Below are positions 23,734-31,708 of a stretch of DNA of 53,228 bases, piece by piece. The stretch spans positions 1 through 53,228 of IMG/VR virus record IMGVR_UViG_3300042401_000324; one strand, 5' to 3'. The notes below the pieces were generated by a model that was given only the letters and a program-made list of their open reading frames with translations, was not told the origin of the DNA and searched no databases. Position 1 is the stretch's first letter; each line of letters opens with the position of its first letter. A program made the position numbers and the translations under genes. Origin of the DNA: a virus.

Positions 23734-25984
23734 CTTCTCCAACCTTCGCTATTGATTTTTGTACTACATTAAACTGAATCTTATCATCTACTAACACACA
23801 CGTTACTGTAGCATTTTTAATACGTTCAAACAATACCTTCTTGCTTAATGGTACACGAATCAATTCATCAATCTTACGACTTAATGGACGAGCACCCATC
23901 TTCTTATCATATCCCCTATCTGCCAAATAATCAACTACCGGTTCACTCAAGTTCAAACTAATATTATGCTTATCAAACAATGATTTCTTCAATTCTTCTG
24001 TAAACTTAACAACAATTTTCTTAATTGCTAAGAAATCTAGTTTACCAAACTTACAAATCAAATCAACACGATTTCTGAATTCTGGCTTGAAGAACTCTTT
24101 AATTGCTTTGTCATCCTCACCTGTCTTTTCTTGATTACCAAAACCAATATTGTTTTTCTCACTATCACTACTACCCAAGTTACTTGTCATGATAATAATA
24201 GTATTCTTACAGTTAACTTCTTTACCATTAGATCCAGTGATACGACCTTCATCTAACATCTGTAAGAAAATGTTAAAGATATCAGGATGTGCTTTTTCTA
24301 CTTCATCAAATAGTAAAATACTATGCGGGTTCTTACTTAAGTCATTGATTAACCGACCGCCACCTACTTGACTATCACCAAACCCAACATAGCCAGGGGG
24401 AGGACCAATCAAACTTGATACTGAGTGTTTTTCACTATACTCACTCATATCATATTTGAGTAATGTCATGTCAAGGTTTTTACTTAACAACTTAGCTAAT
24501 TCTGTTTTACCTGTACCAGTTGGGCCTAAAAAGATGAAACTTGCTGTAGGTTTATGTTCATTACCAATGCCAGCAAAGCTAACATAGATACGTTCTAATA
24601 CTTGTTCAACTGTCTCATCCTGTCCGTACAGTTTACCTTTGATATTAACTTCAAGGCTATTGATACGGTCATAGTTATCACCGTTGAGTTTATCTGCAGG
24701 GACACCAGTAAAACGTTCAACTTGTTCATGGATCAAGTCTTTAGTAATGATTGCTCCTTTATTACCAGCAACACGTTGTTTAGCACATGCCGCATCTAGT
24801 AAATCAATACTTTTGTCAGGGTTCTTGCGGTCATGAATATAACGTGCTGAACTATCTACTGCCGCAGTTACTGCTTCATCACTAATTTCAACTTCATGGA
24901 AATCATTTAATCGTGAACTTAGTCCTTTAAGAATACGAATAGTGCTATCATGTGATGGTTCATCAATAGAAACACGATAGAATCTACGCATTAATGCACG
25001 ATCCTTCTCAAATGATTCGTAGTATTCTTCCCATGTTGTACTAGCAATAACTTTAAGTGTGCCTTTAGTAATAGCTGGCTTAATCATATTAGCAAAGTCA
25101 ATACTTCCGCTACTAGATGATCCACTACCCTTCATGGTATGTGCTTCGTCAATAAACAATACTGACTTTTTCTTAGTGTTTAGTGCATCCAATACAGCTT
25201 TGACTTTTTCTTCAAAGTCGCCACGATATTTAGATCCAGCAAGTAATGCACCTACTTCTAGTGAATATAGTTCATGACCATGCAAGAATTCTGGTACTTC
25301 TTTATCAGCAATCATTTGTGCAAGACCCTCAGCAATAGCTGTTTTACCTACACCGGGATCGCCCACCATCAATACGTTTGACTTGAATCGTTTAGCTAAT
25401 ACATTAATAATATCGTCTAATTCAGTACTACGTCCAATCAACGGTTCAAGTTTACCTTGTCTAGCAAGATTAGTTAAGTTGGTAGTATATTCTTCAAGGA
25501 TCTCATCTGCTTGACCTTCTGATAATTTACTAGTAAATTCTGAACCTTTATAAGTTTTTTGCCAATGTGCAACAAAATCATTCTTATTAATTCCGTATTT
25601 TAGTAAGAAGTAATGTGCATGACTATTACCTTCACTAGAGATAGATAGATACAAGTCAATAGTAGTTACCTGTCTACGTCCGGTAAATAGTACCTGAGTA
25701 ACAGAACGATTCATCACACGTTCTAAACTGTTTGTTTTACGTGGTTGTACTTGTTGGTCAGTATCTATTTTTGCTACGATAGCATGTAAGCTATCAACAT
25801 ATGAAGTAACCTCTTGAATCAAAGTTGTAGTTTCACATCCAAAACTATCTAAACATTTTTTGAATGGTGTATGTGTTATAAGAGATAATAGCAAGTGTTC
25901 GATTGTACAATATTGATGTTTACGTTGTTTAGACAACTCAATAGCCTGTTCAATAATGGCTTCGATTTCGGGTGAATTATTCAC
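23708..25984 (-). CDS. clpA: ClpA-type AAA+ unfoldase
   Basis: 758 aa, the same length as E. coli ClpA. An N-terminal Clp domain (about 1-145) is followed by AAA1 (Walker A GDPGVGKT at 208-215; Walker B SVLFIDEAH near 274) and AAA2 (Walker A GPTGTGKT at 487-494; Walker B ILLFDEVEKAH near 556). There is no ClpB-type coiled-coil middle domain. The pore loop GYVGFG is present. An IGF tripeptide at 613-615 sits where ClpA/ClpX carry the IGL/IGF loop that docks into ClpP, so it may recruit host ClpP for proteolysis. The start is GTG at 25984: the ATG two bases upstream would be followed at once by a stop. AAAGGAA precedes it. It is next to a DnaJ-like gene. Confidence 0.95.
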   Translation of the reverse strand: MNNSPEIEAIIEQAIELSKQRKHQYCTIEHLLLSLITHTPFKKCLDSFGCETTTLIQEVTSYVDSLHAIVAKIDTDQQVQPRKTNSLERVMNRSVTQVLFTGRRQVTTIDLYLSISSEGNSHAHYFLLKYGINKNDFVAHWQKTYKGSEFTSKLSEGQADEILEEYTTNLTNLARQGKLEPLIGRSTELDDIINVLAKRFKSNVLMVGDPGVGKTAIAEGLAQMIADKEVPEFLHGHELYSLEVGALLAGSKYRGDFEEKVKAVLDALNTKKKSVLFIDEAHTMKGSGSSSSGSIDFANMIKPAITKGTLKVIASTTWEEYYESFEKDRALMRRFYRVSIDEPSHDSTIRILKGLSSRLNDFHEVEISDEAVTAAVDSSARYIHDRKNPDKSIDLLDAACAKQRVAGNKGAIITKDLIHEQVERFTGVPADKLNGDNYDRINSLEVNIKGKLYGQDETVEQVLERIYVSFAGIGNEHKPTASFIFLGPTGTGKTELAKLLSKNLDMTLLKYDMSEYSEKHSVSSLIGPPPGYVGFGDSQVGGGRLINDLSKNPHSILLFDEVEKAHPDIFNIFLQMLDEGRITGSNGKEVNCKNTIIIMTSNLGSSDSEKNNIGFGNQEKTGEDDKAIKEFFKPEFRNRVDLICKFGKLDFLAIKKIVVKFTEELKKSLFDKHNISLNLSEPVVDYLADRGYDKKMGARPLSRKIDELIRVPLSKKVLFERIKNATVTCVLVDDKIQFNVVQKSIAKVGEDGIIEISQ

Positions 25985-26008
25985 ATCCAGTTCCTTTTAA
26001 AATAATAT

Positions 26009-26809
26009 TTACTGTGATTTAGATTGCAAAATGCTATCAGTTATACGACTGTCTATATTATCAGGTATAAAGGGTTTTAGCAAGATGATTTGGTCACCAA
26101 ATGCATTTGTTCCTTGTATAGGCATTCCGTGCCCAGATAATTTCAAATGCATAAATGGTTGTGTCTTAGGTTGAACAGTTACGTCCAATGTTTTCCCACC
26201 CATAGTAGTAAATGGAAATGTAGTCCCTACAATCAAATCCAACACAGAGATAGAATGATTAGTATGTAAATCATTCATTTTTCTTTCATATTGTAAATGA
26301 GGGTGTATCCTGTATTCCACAATCAAATCAGATGAGTCAACTATTTTTTCATATCGTACTTGTCCGCCGTCTGGTACACCTTTTGGAATGTTTACCCGTA
26401 CCATATGTAATCCAGTAGAAGTTTGTAATTTTAATAATTCTTCCCCTCCTTTGTATGCTTGTTCTAAAGTAATCCAGTATGAGGTTCTATATGTATTTTG
26501 TTGTTGTGGATGTTGATGTTGCCGAAACATTTGTCCAAACATTTGATCCATATTGAATCCGTTCATATTGAATTGGAATCCTCCACCCGGAAATCCTTGA
26601 AACGGGTTACCCTGCGGCATAGGATTATCATATTGTTGTCGTTGATTTGGGTCAGAAAGAATACGATATGCTTCTTCAATCTTTTGAAATGTAGAAGTAT
26701 CACCACCTTTATCGGGATGATGTTGACTTGCTAATTTTCTATATGCTTTTTTTATGTCGTCGGCGTTAGAATTTTTACTAACGCCTAATGTTGAGTAATG
26801 GTCTATCAT
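26009..26809 (-). CDS. DnaJ/CbpA-like J-domain co-chaperone
   Basis: A 266-aa protein. The J domain is at residues 1-62 with the invariant HPD in KLASQHHPDKGGD; DYSTLGVSKNS-type opening and EEAYRILSDPNQRQQYDN complete it. A Gly/Phe/Gln-rich linker (GNPFQGFPGGGFQFNMNGFN; QHQHPQQQ) leads to a CbpA-type C-terminal substrate-binding region (VNIPKGVPDGGQVRYEK, LSGHGMPIQGTNAFGDQIIL). There is no CxxCxGxG zinc finger, so it is a class B J-protein. It would stimulate host DnaK. Its neighbour is clpA. It has a host-type promoter ending 7 nt before the ATG with an inverted repeat inside the spacer. Confidence 0.92.
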   Translation of the reverse strand: MIDHYSTLGVSKNSNADDIKKAYRKLASQHHPDKGGDTSTFQKIEEAYRILSDPNQRQQYDNPMPQGNPFQGFPGGGFQFNMNGFNMDQMFGQMFRQHQHPQQQNTYRTSYWITLEQAYKGGEELLKLQTSTGLHMVRVNIPKGVPDGGQVRYEKIVDSSDLIVEYRIHPHLQYERKMNDLHTNHSISVLDLIVGTTFPFTTMGGKTLDVTVQPKTQPFMHLKLSGHGMPIQGTNAFGDQIILLKPFIPDNIDSRITDSILQSKSQ

Positions 26810-26816
26810 AATATAA

Positions 26817-26845
26817 AGTTTAACACAATTTGTGTGTTAAGTCAA
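26817..26845 (-). promoter_or_regulatory. Host-type promoter with internal inverted repeat, dnaJ-like gene
   Basis: TTGACT (26845-26840), 17-base spacer, TAAACT (26822-26817), then seven bases and the ATG at 26809. A perfect 8-bp inverted repeat, TTAACACA / TGTGTTAA with a 5-base centre (26820-26840), fills the spacer. This is an operator-like arrangement. Confidence 0.65.
26820..26840. repeat. Perfect inverted repeat (candidate operator)
   Basis: TTAACACA-ATTTG-TGTGTTAA, 8-bp arms. It spans the spacer and touches both promoter boxes. It lacks a T-run and GC content expected of a terminator, so repressor binding is the more likely use. Confidence 0.6.
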
Positions 26846-26851
26846 TATTTA

Positions 26852-27418
26852 TTATGCTTTTCCTTCAATTTTTTCTTTTGTTCGCCCATAAGCAGCTATA
26901 CCAAGAACAGCACCCATAGCTATATGGTACAATCCGGCACCTTGTAGTGTTAATGGTTGCCATTGCATAGTAACACTACCTTTACTCATTGCTTGTAGTA
27001 AACTCCATAGTATTGGAAATACAACAAAGTCCATAGTACAGGTTAACATATAGATCCAACCCATAACCGGACGCCATTTTTTGTTAATCCAATCTGTATT
27101 GTCATTAGCTACTAATACATCCGCTCCACTAGCGGCATTGGTTGGGGCGGCTCCGGTAAGTACTGGTTGATTGCTGTTTGATTGATTAACGTTTTGTGTG
27201 CTACCAAATCCTGAACTTGATTGTTGGTTGAAGCTAGGACTTGAGAACGATCCTGATGAACCAAAGCCACCAGGTGAGCCAAATGATGTGTTTGTACCAT
27301 AACTAGTTCCTTGAGGGAATTGTTGTATTGTTGGGTCCGACGCTAACATGCCATAATGGTCATCATCTAGTGCCATGGGCTGTTCAAAGTTTGCTTTTTT
27401 AGGTAATATCGTTGCCAT
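26852..27418 (-). CDS. Probable holin with FG/SN-rich N-terminal region
   Basis: A 188-aa protein. Residues about 35-105 are low-complexity Gly/Ser/Phe/Asn/Gln (SYGTNTSFGSPGGFGSSGSF; QNVNQSNSNQ). The C-terminal part (about 110-188) has WINKKWRPVMGWIYMLTCTM, a hydrophobic MDFVVFPILWSLLQAM segment and LYHIAMGAVLGIAAYGRTK. This matches the layout of three-helix phage and gene-transfer-agent holins (W-x-x-K-x-W-R-P entry, then two to three membrane helices, basic tail). It would permeabilise the inner membrane so that the GH19 endolysin reaches peptidoglycan. The long disordered leader is unusual for a holin. It is coupled to the upstream 185-aa gene. Confidence 0.65.
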   Translation of the reverse strand: MATILPKKANFEQPMALDDDHYGMLASDPTIQQFPQGTSYGTNTSFGSPGGFGSSGSFSSPSFNQQSSSGFGSTQNVNQSNSNQPVLTGAAPTNAASGADVLVANDNTDWINKKWRPVMGWIYMLTCTMDFVVFPILWSLLQAMSKGSVTMQWQPLTLQGAGLYHIAMGAVLGIAAYGRTKEKIEGKA

Positions 27419-27975
27419 TATAAACCTGCCATTGATTTGAATGCTTTTATTTCAGCATCTTGTTTATCAGCATGAATTACTTTGACTTCTAGTCCAGCAC
27501 GTTCACGCATTTCATTAATTTCTTCTTCTTCAACTTCAACTTCCTCACGATAATCATGAGGGCTAATAGTTATTACTTGTTTCAATACTTCTTCTTCAGG
27601 AGAGTATTCTTCTTCATCAACAATGATTGTCCAATCTTTAACTGGTATAGCAGTTAATGTTTCTAAATCATCTAATAATTCTATGATACGTTTAGGAACA
27701 CTACTTCTACGATTCATTTCAACAAATACCAAGAATTGTCCGGGTTTTACTTCACCCTCACTTACTTGAGCATCTAATACAAAATCATAACCACGTTCAA
27801 ACCAATCAACTAAATCATTGCCGGCTGCTTCGCTTTTAATAGTAAAAGCTAGTGTAACAATTTCGCTATCATTACCCATATGTGCGGCATATTCATCTAC
27901 AGTTACTGTAGGAATCATTTGACCTTCAAGGTCATGATAGTCTAAACCTTCATTTAATATAGTTTTATTAGTCAT
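27418..27975 (-). CDS. Conserved-type hypothetical acidic protein with LNE leader, 185 aa
   Basis: It begins MTNKTILNEGLDYHDLEGQM. LNE/G in the first ten residues fits a prohead-protease site. The body (EIVTLAFTIKSEAAGNDLVD, WFERGYDFVLDAQVSEGE, PGQFLVFVEMNRRSSVPKRI, then LDDLETLT) looks like a ferredoxin-like alpha/beta fold. It is followed by a Glu-rich stretch (EEVEVEEEEINEMRERAG). No family name is known to me. Start and stop overlap or abut neighbours, giving an operon 28582-26852 under late boxes. A structural or internal head protein is plausible. Confidence 0.72.
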   Translation of the reverse strand: MTNKTILNEGLDYHDLEGQMIPTVTVDEYAAHMGNDSEIVTLAFTIKSEAAGNDLVDWFERGYDFVLDAQVSEGEVKPGQFLVFVEMNRRSSVPKRIIELLDDLETLTAIPVKDWTIIVDEEEYSPEEEVLKQVITISPHDYREEVEVEEEEINEMRERAGLEVKVIHADKQDAEIKAFKSMAGL

Positions 27976-27976
27976 G

Positions 27977-28582
27977 TTACATTGGTGGTAATGGAGGCAT
28001 TCCCATGCCAGGCGCTGCTGTACCGGTTTGATTCATCATGTCTTGTTGTTGGTCATCTTCTTCACCAGTATCTTCTTTGTCTAAATCATCATCATACGCA
28101 TCATCTAACTCATTTAAGTCAATATTCTGACCGGCTAAGTCAATTGATCCTTCACGGATATCATCCATCAAGTCTTTTGGCATTTCAATATATACTAGCC
28201 ATACTTCACGTAGGGCAGTCTTTGGATATCTTGTACCAGGAATATAATCATCTGGATTTTCAACAGCTACTGGTACTTTAATCTTAGTTTTTTTGAACTT
28301 AATTTTACATCCTACACCAGCCAAACGTTTAGCACCACGTGGATCGGGCATTAATTTGTAGGGAAACATGAATATACATGCTACTGTATAGCGTTTAACG
28401 TCAGGTCCTTGAACTAATTCGCCCAGTTCCCAGTTCTTAAATGCGTATAAATCGGCTTCATCTAGTACTCGCTCATAGTCTAGTAGAACAGCCATTGAGC
28501 CGTCGCTGGTAAATATACCTTTTACTGTGTCAATTATGCTTACATAATCAACGTTGTCAAAAAAATCGTCTGCGGTTTTCAT
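27977..28582 (-). CDS. Conserved-type hypothetical protein with acidic, Pro/Met-rich tail, 201 aa
   Basis: A 201-aa protein. The core is beta-rich (MAVLLDYERVLDEADLYAFK, YTVACIFMFPYKLM, CKIKFKKTKIKVPVAV, REVWLVYIEMP). It is followed by an acidic segment (DLNELDDAYDDDLDKEDTGE) and a Gln/Pro/Met tail (GMGMPPLPPM). No catalytic motif is visible. It starts a late operon: GATAAATA sits six bases before the ATG and another copy lies 57 bases further upstream. The following gene begins 2 nt after its stop. Function is unknown; late control and low-complexity tail suggest a virion or assembly role. Confidence 0.75.
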   Translation of the reverse strand: MKTADDFFDNVDYVSIIDTVKGIFTSDGSMAVLLDYERVLDEADLYAFKNWELGELVQGPDVKRYTVACIFMFPYKLMPDPRGAKRLAGVGCKIKFKKTKIKVPVAVENPDDYIPGTRYPKTALREVWLVYIEMPKDLMDDIREGSIDLAGQNIDLNELDDAYDDDLDKEDTGEEDDQQQDMMNQTGTAAPGMGMPPLPPM

Positions 28583-28588
28583 ATAAAG

Positions 28589-28596
28589 TATTTATC
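28589..28596 (-). promoter_or_regulatory. Late-type promoter box GATAAATA at start codon
   Basis: GATAAATA then CTTTAT then the ATG at 28582 (minus strand). No ribosome site fits in between, so a leaderless mRNA is predicted. Confidence 0.55.
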
Positions 28597-28645
28597 TTTT
28601 ATAGTTTGAATATATGAAATTAGACTAATTCATACCGCAGCCTAA

Positions 28646-28653
28646 TATTTATC
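28646..28653 (-). promoter_or_regulatory. Second, upstream late-type box GATAAATA
   Basis: GATAAATA followed by TTAGG, 57 bases upstream of the first box in the divergent region between the 201-aa gene and phoH. It would give a transcript with a leader of about 60 nt, in contrast to the proximal box. Confidence 0.45.
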
Positions 28654-28696
28654 ACTAATGGCTACACAATAAGTATGCTACTATGTCTCTATGTAT

Positions 28697-28725
28697 TGAC
28701 CTTAAATAAACTTGAGTGTTATGAG
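28697..28725 (+). promoter_or_regulatory. Possible host-type promoter of phoH
   Basis: TTGACC (28697-28702), 17-base spacer and TTATGA (28720-28725) on the plus strand. The -10 match is modest. It precedes the AAGGAG ribosome site of phoH by about 16 bases. Confidence 0.4.
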
Positions 28726-28753
28726 AACTCACGCTCTACAAAGGAGAATTAAC

Positions 28754-29536
28754 TTGAGCAAACGAAAAACTAGCGCATTACGTACACAAGACACACGGTT
28801 TTCACACAATAAAAAACAGGATAATCAAACTTTTTATACACATGAATCAAAAACTATAGATTTTGCACAAGCACAAAAGGATATGCGGGTAAATAAAAGA
28901 CCTGTTCAACTTATCCCCAAGTCAATTAACCAAGAAAATTATATCCTCGCACTACTGGATGAGCAGACAGATATTGTCGTAGTCACAGGTCCTGCGGGTA
29001 CTGGTAAAACTTACTTGGCCATGCTTGCTGCCATAAAAGCTATGCGTAATGGTGAATGTGATAGGATTATATTATCTAGACCTGCAGTAGGTGTTGATGA
29101 CGAAAAGCACGGTTTCTTACCAGGTGATATCAATCAAAAGATGGAACCATGGACTAGGCCGTTGTTAGACGTTCTGCGTGAATTCTATACAACAAAGGAA
29201 ATAGCCCACATGCTAGAAGAACAGATAGTGGAAATTGCACCTCTAGCATTTTGTCGAGGACGAAATTTCAAACATAGTTGGGTAGTATTAGACGAGGCAC
29301 AAAACGCAACCCCGGGTCAACTCAAAATGATAATGACCAGAATCGGTGTCGGTAGTAAGATTGTAATTACTGGCGATATTGAACAAGCCGATCGTAAAAC
29401 AGCCGACAATGGGCTATTAGATTTACAAAATCGATTGAGGAAGGGGGTGATTCCGGGATTGCAATTATGTAAATTTGAACTGAAAGATGTTCAACGTCAT
29501 AAGATAATTGAACACGTGCTTAACTTATACAGTTAA
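28754..29536 (+). CDS. phoH: PhoH-like ATPase
   Basis: I place the start at TTG 28754 because AAAGGAG lies 7 bases before it; the open frame extends further upstream to 28712. This gives 260 aa beginning (M)SKRKTSALRTQ. A basic leader is followed by VVTGPAGTGKTYLA (Walker A at about 79-86), SRPAVGVDDEKHGFLPGD, HSWVVLDEAQNATPGQ (Walker B) and KIVITGDIEQADRK (sensor-like). This is the PhoH NTPase/helicase family, very common in marine phages and sometimes called a phosphate-stress gene; its action in phage is unresolved. It is one of only two plus-strand genes and converges on a bidirectional terminator. Confidence 0.94.
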   Translation: MSKRKTSALRTQDTRFSHNKKQDNQTFYTHESKTIDFAQAQKDMRVNKRPVQLIPKSINQENYILALLDEQTDIVVVTGPAGTGKTYLAMLAAIKAMRNGECDRIILSRPAVGVDDEKHGFLPGDINQKMEPWTRPLLDVLREFYTTKEIAHMLEEQIVEIAPLAFCRGRNFKHSWVVLDEAQNATPGQLKMIMTRIGVGSKIVITGDIEQADRKTADNGLLDLQNRLRKGVIPGLQLCKFELKDVQRHKIIEHVLNLYS

Positions 29537-29558
29537 AAATGGGGCTTAGGCCCCATTT
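29537..29558. terminator. Bidirectional terminator between convergent genes
   Basis: Perfect 9-bp stem AAATGGGGC / GCCCCATTT with loop TTAG. On plus it follows the phoH stop and is followed by GTCTTTTC. On minus it contains the stop codon of the 90-aa gene and is followed by TTAAC after a T-rich arm. Confidence 0.85.
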
Positions 29559-29818
29559 GTCTTTTCAGTAATACTTGCTTCTTTTTCAAGTTGTGCAATT
29601 AGATTAGGATAAATCTTTACATAATATTCATGCATCTTATCCCAATCTCTATCTAATGCTTTGCCTTCAATTACGCATTTATCTATTTTTTTCTTAGCAT
29701 AATCTAATATAACATTACACGTTTGCAAATCACTTTGTTTAACTTTTTTGGCAACGGTTACTTGTTCATCAATTTGACCACCGGGCTTTCTCATAAATGT
29801 AATGAGTAAATATCTCAT
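29546..29818 (-). CDS. Conserved-type hypothetical protein, 90 aa
   Basis: A 90-aa protein: MRYLLITFMRKPGGQIDEQV, then SDLQTCNVILDYAKKKIDKC and DRDWDKMHEYYVKIYPNLIA. It is an alpha/beta mini-fold with a Lys/Asp-rich surface. Its start overlaps the clamp-loader stop (ATGA), and its own stop codon lies in the terminator hairpin. It is in the position of the clamp-loader small subunit gene (gp62) in T4, but is half the length and shows no similarity I can see, so I do not assign gp62. It is probably expressed with gp44. Confidence 0.78.
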   Translation of the reverse strand: MRYLLITFMRKPGGQIDEQVTVAKKVKQSDLQTCNVILDYAKKKIDKCVIEGKALDRDWDKMHEYYVKIYPNLIAQLEKEASITEKTNGA

Positions 29819-30744
29819 AAATCACCCGTCAATTCTACTAATGTTGCTGCCAAACTAATTTCAGGGATGCCAACCATACTTAGATTAGCTAAACCATTTC
29901 TAATAACAATAATACTAGCATCACGTTTCTCATTAGACTTACCCCATAAATCTAAATTCTGATACATCCATGCATATGTATCTTCAATACGTGTAGGATA
30001 TAATGCAATGTATTGTAATAGTTGTTGCCTACCTTCAAGAATCTTACCTGCCTTGAATAAATTAGTTGCTTCTACTAATAGTTCATCTTCACCACTGCTC
30101 TGAGATTGGGATGACAACAATGTTCCTGTACTACTATTAACTTGTAATTGATTCAAACATTTACGCAAGTCTGGATAAGTAGCACGAACATAACTATCCA
30201 AATCGTCTAAATCAAACACAATATTTTCACTTACTAACACAGTTGCCGCTCTCGCAGTGAACTCTGTCTTATCTGTTTTTGTAATGTGAAACTCATGGCA
30301 TCGTGATTTTAATGCGGGGATGATTCTGTGCTGATAGTTACAAGTTAGAATAAATCGTGCGGTCATGTGATATGCTTCCATATCGTTACGCAATGCCGCT
30401 TGGCCAGCTGGTGTCAAATAATCTGCCTCATCTAATAACACTACTTTGAAGTTACCAAAAGGCATTGTTTGTACAAAGTTAACAATCTTATTACGTACTA
30501 CATCAACGCTATTTTCACGTGATGCATTGATTTCCAATACATCATATTCACTTACATCAAGTTCATGGATCAATACTTTAGCAAGAGTTGTCTTACCAGT
30601 ACCCGGATCACCGGATAGTAATAGATGCGGAATAGAGCCATCTTTAACCCAACCCTCTACTTGATTTTTTTGTCTTTCATTAACAAACACATAGTCTGCT
30701 ATTGTTTGAGGACGATACTTTTCTACCCAAAGACTGTTCTTCAT
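29815..30744 (-). CDS. 44: Clamp-loader large subunit ATPase (gp44-like)
   Basis: A 309-aa AAA+ protein (T4 gp44 is 319 aa). VEKYRPQTIADYV opens as in RFC and gp44. Walker A GDPGTGKT is at 45-52, Walker B LLDEAD at 104-108, and the SRC motif at 147-149 supplies the arginine finger. The C-terminal helical part (FKAGKILEGRQQLLQYIALY, YAWMYQNLDLWGKSN) is the collar domain. With a small subunit it opens and loads the gp45 clamp. The start overlaps the stop of the BAX-inhibitor-like gene by ATGA. No gp62 is recognised in this window. Confidence 0.92.
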   Translation of the reverse strand: MKNSLWVEKYRPQTIADYVFVNERQKNQVEGWVKDGSIPHLLLSGDPGTGKTTLAKVLIHELDVSEYDVLEINASRENSVDVVRNKIVNFVQTMPFGNFKVVLLDEADYLTPAGQAALRNDMEAYHMTARFILTCNYQHRIIPALKSRCHEFHITKTDKTEFTARAATVLVSENIVFDLDDLDSYVRATYPDLRKCLNQLQVNSSTGTLLSSQSQSSGEDELLVEATNLFKAGKILEGRQQLLQYIALYPTRIEDTYAWMYQNLDLWGKSNEKRDASIIVIRNGLANLSMVGIPEISLAATLVELTGDL

Positions 30745-31418
30745 TCTTTTTTTCCACCAAATAATTGTAATAAGTTAATAAAGATATTAATGAAATCTAG
30801 GTACAATGTCAATGCCCCTCGGACTTCCGCAATTGATGTGTCACCCTCTTCCATTAATTCTTCACGTATTTTTTGAGTATCATAAGCTGTTAAACCCAAA
30901 AAGATAATAATTGCCAGAGTACTAATAACCATTTGCATAACTGTACTACCAATAAAAATATTGACGATACTTGCAATAATAATTGCAATTAGTCCTACAA
31001 ACATAAATTTACCTAAACTATCTAAACTTTGTTTAGTAAAGTATCCATATACACTCATAACACCAAATAATATTGCGGCACTCATAAATGCATTTACGAT
31101 ACTACCCATAGTAAATACTGCAAATATAGTTGCAAAACTTAATCCCATCAATGCCGCAAAACCATGTAAACATAGTTGTGCTATTTGTTTAGACGGATTA
31201 TTAGCAAGTACATAACTTACTCCAAAAATAGCAACTAGTGGTGAAAATATTACAATCCATTTCATTACACCTGTAAAAAAGAATTGTAGTAGTTCTGGAC
31301 TAGAACCTACAAAATAACTTACAATCATTGAGGTAATGATTGCAAAACTCATATGTTTATAAACATTAGCCATTGCTGAGTTAATGACTTCTGCTGATCT
31401 ATATATTGTTGTATTCAT
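30741..31418 (-). CDS. BAX inhibitor-1/YccA-like membrane protein
   Basis: A 225-aa protein with about seven hydrophobic helices, for example MSFAIITSMIVSYFVG, WIVIFSPLVAIFGVSYVLA, ALMGLSFATIFAVFTMG, FMSAAILFGVMSVYGYFT and FVGLIAIIIASIVNIFIG. The characteristic end is LGLTAYDTQKIREELM ... GALTLYLDFINIFINLLQLFG. The AYDTQ and ALTLYLDFINLF motifs are diagnostic of the BI-1/YccA/TMBIM family. In bacteria YccA binds and restrains the membrane protease FtsH; other relatives leak calcium. A phage copy could block FtsH or stabilise the membrane before lysis (inference). It is coupled to clamp loader and preceded 2 nt upstream by the 95-aa gene. Confidence 0.88.
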   Translation of the reverse strand: MNTTIYRSAEVINSAMANVYKHMSFAIITSMIVSYFVGSSPELLQFFFTGVMKWIVIFSPLVAIFGVSYVLANNPSKQIAQLCLHGFAALMGLSFATIFAVFTMGSIVNAFMSAAILFGVMSVYGYFTKQSLDSLGKFMFVGLIAIIIASIVNIFIGSTVMQMVISTLAIIIFLGLTAYDTQKIREELMEEGDTSIAEVRGALTLYLDFINIFINLLQLFGGKKE

Positions 31419-31420
31419 TT

Positions 31421-31708
31421 TTATTTCCTTAACAGTTCTAAAGTAATTATATGGGCTATTCCCTGACCCATGTCTTGTTCAGACGGGATAATATGTAGGT
31501 TATGATTGTGTCTATCTGTCTTGTCATCATAAGCTGAGTATTCTAAAACATAACCGCCATTAGCTTGATGAATAGTAAAACTCATTCCTCTACTATCAAG
31601 GCTTGATCCTCTAGTGAGAATACCTCTTCTAGGAGTTCTTGCTTCTGTAGCCTCATTATCTTGTGGGTACAAAAAGTTTTGTATTTTTTTTCTTAACCAG
31701 TTTATCAT
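31421..31708 (-). CDS. Conserved-type hypothetical protein, 95 aa
   Basis: MINWLRKKIQNFLYPQDNEA is an amphipathic basic leader, followed by a linker and a beta-rich part (SFTIHQANGGYVLEYSAYD, NLHIIPSEQDMGQGIAHI). No family is recognised. It overlaps the stop/start region of the co-chaperonin gene by one base and precedes the BI-1-like gene, in the 32441-29546 operon. The N-terminal helix could associate with membrane. Function is unknown. Confidence 0.72.
   Translation of the reverse strand: MINWLRKKIQNFLYPQDNEATEARTPRRGILTRGSSLDSRGMSFTIHQANGGYVLEYSAYDDKTDRHNHNLHIIPSEQDMGQGIAHIITLELLRK

Noticed and set aside
29546-29818. Clamp-loader small subunit gp62
   Set aside because: Position is suggestive, but at 90 aa it is half of T4 gp62 and shows no resemblance I can support.
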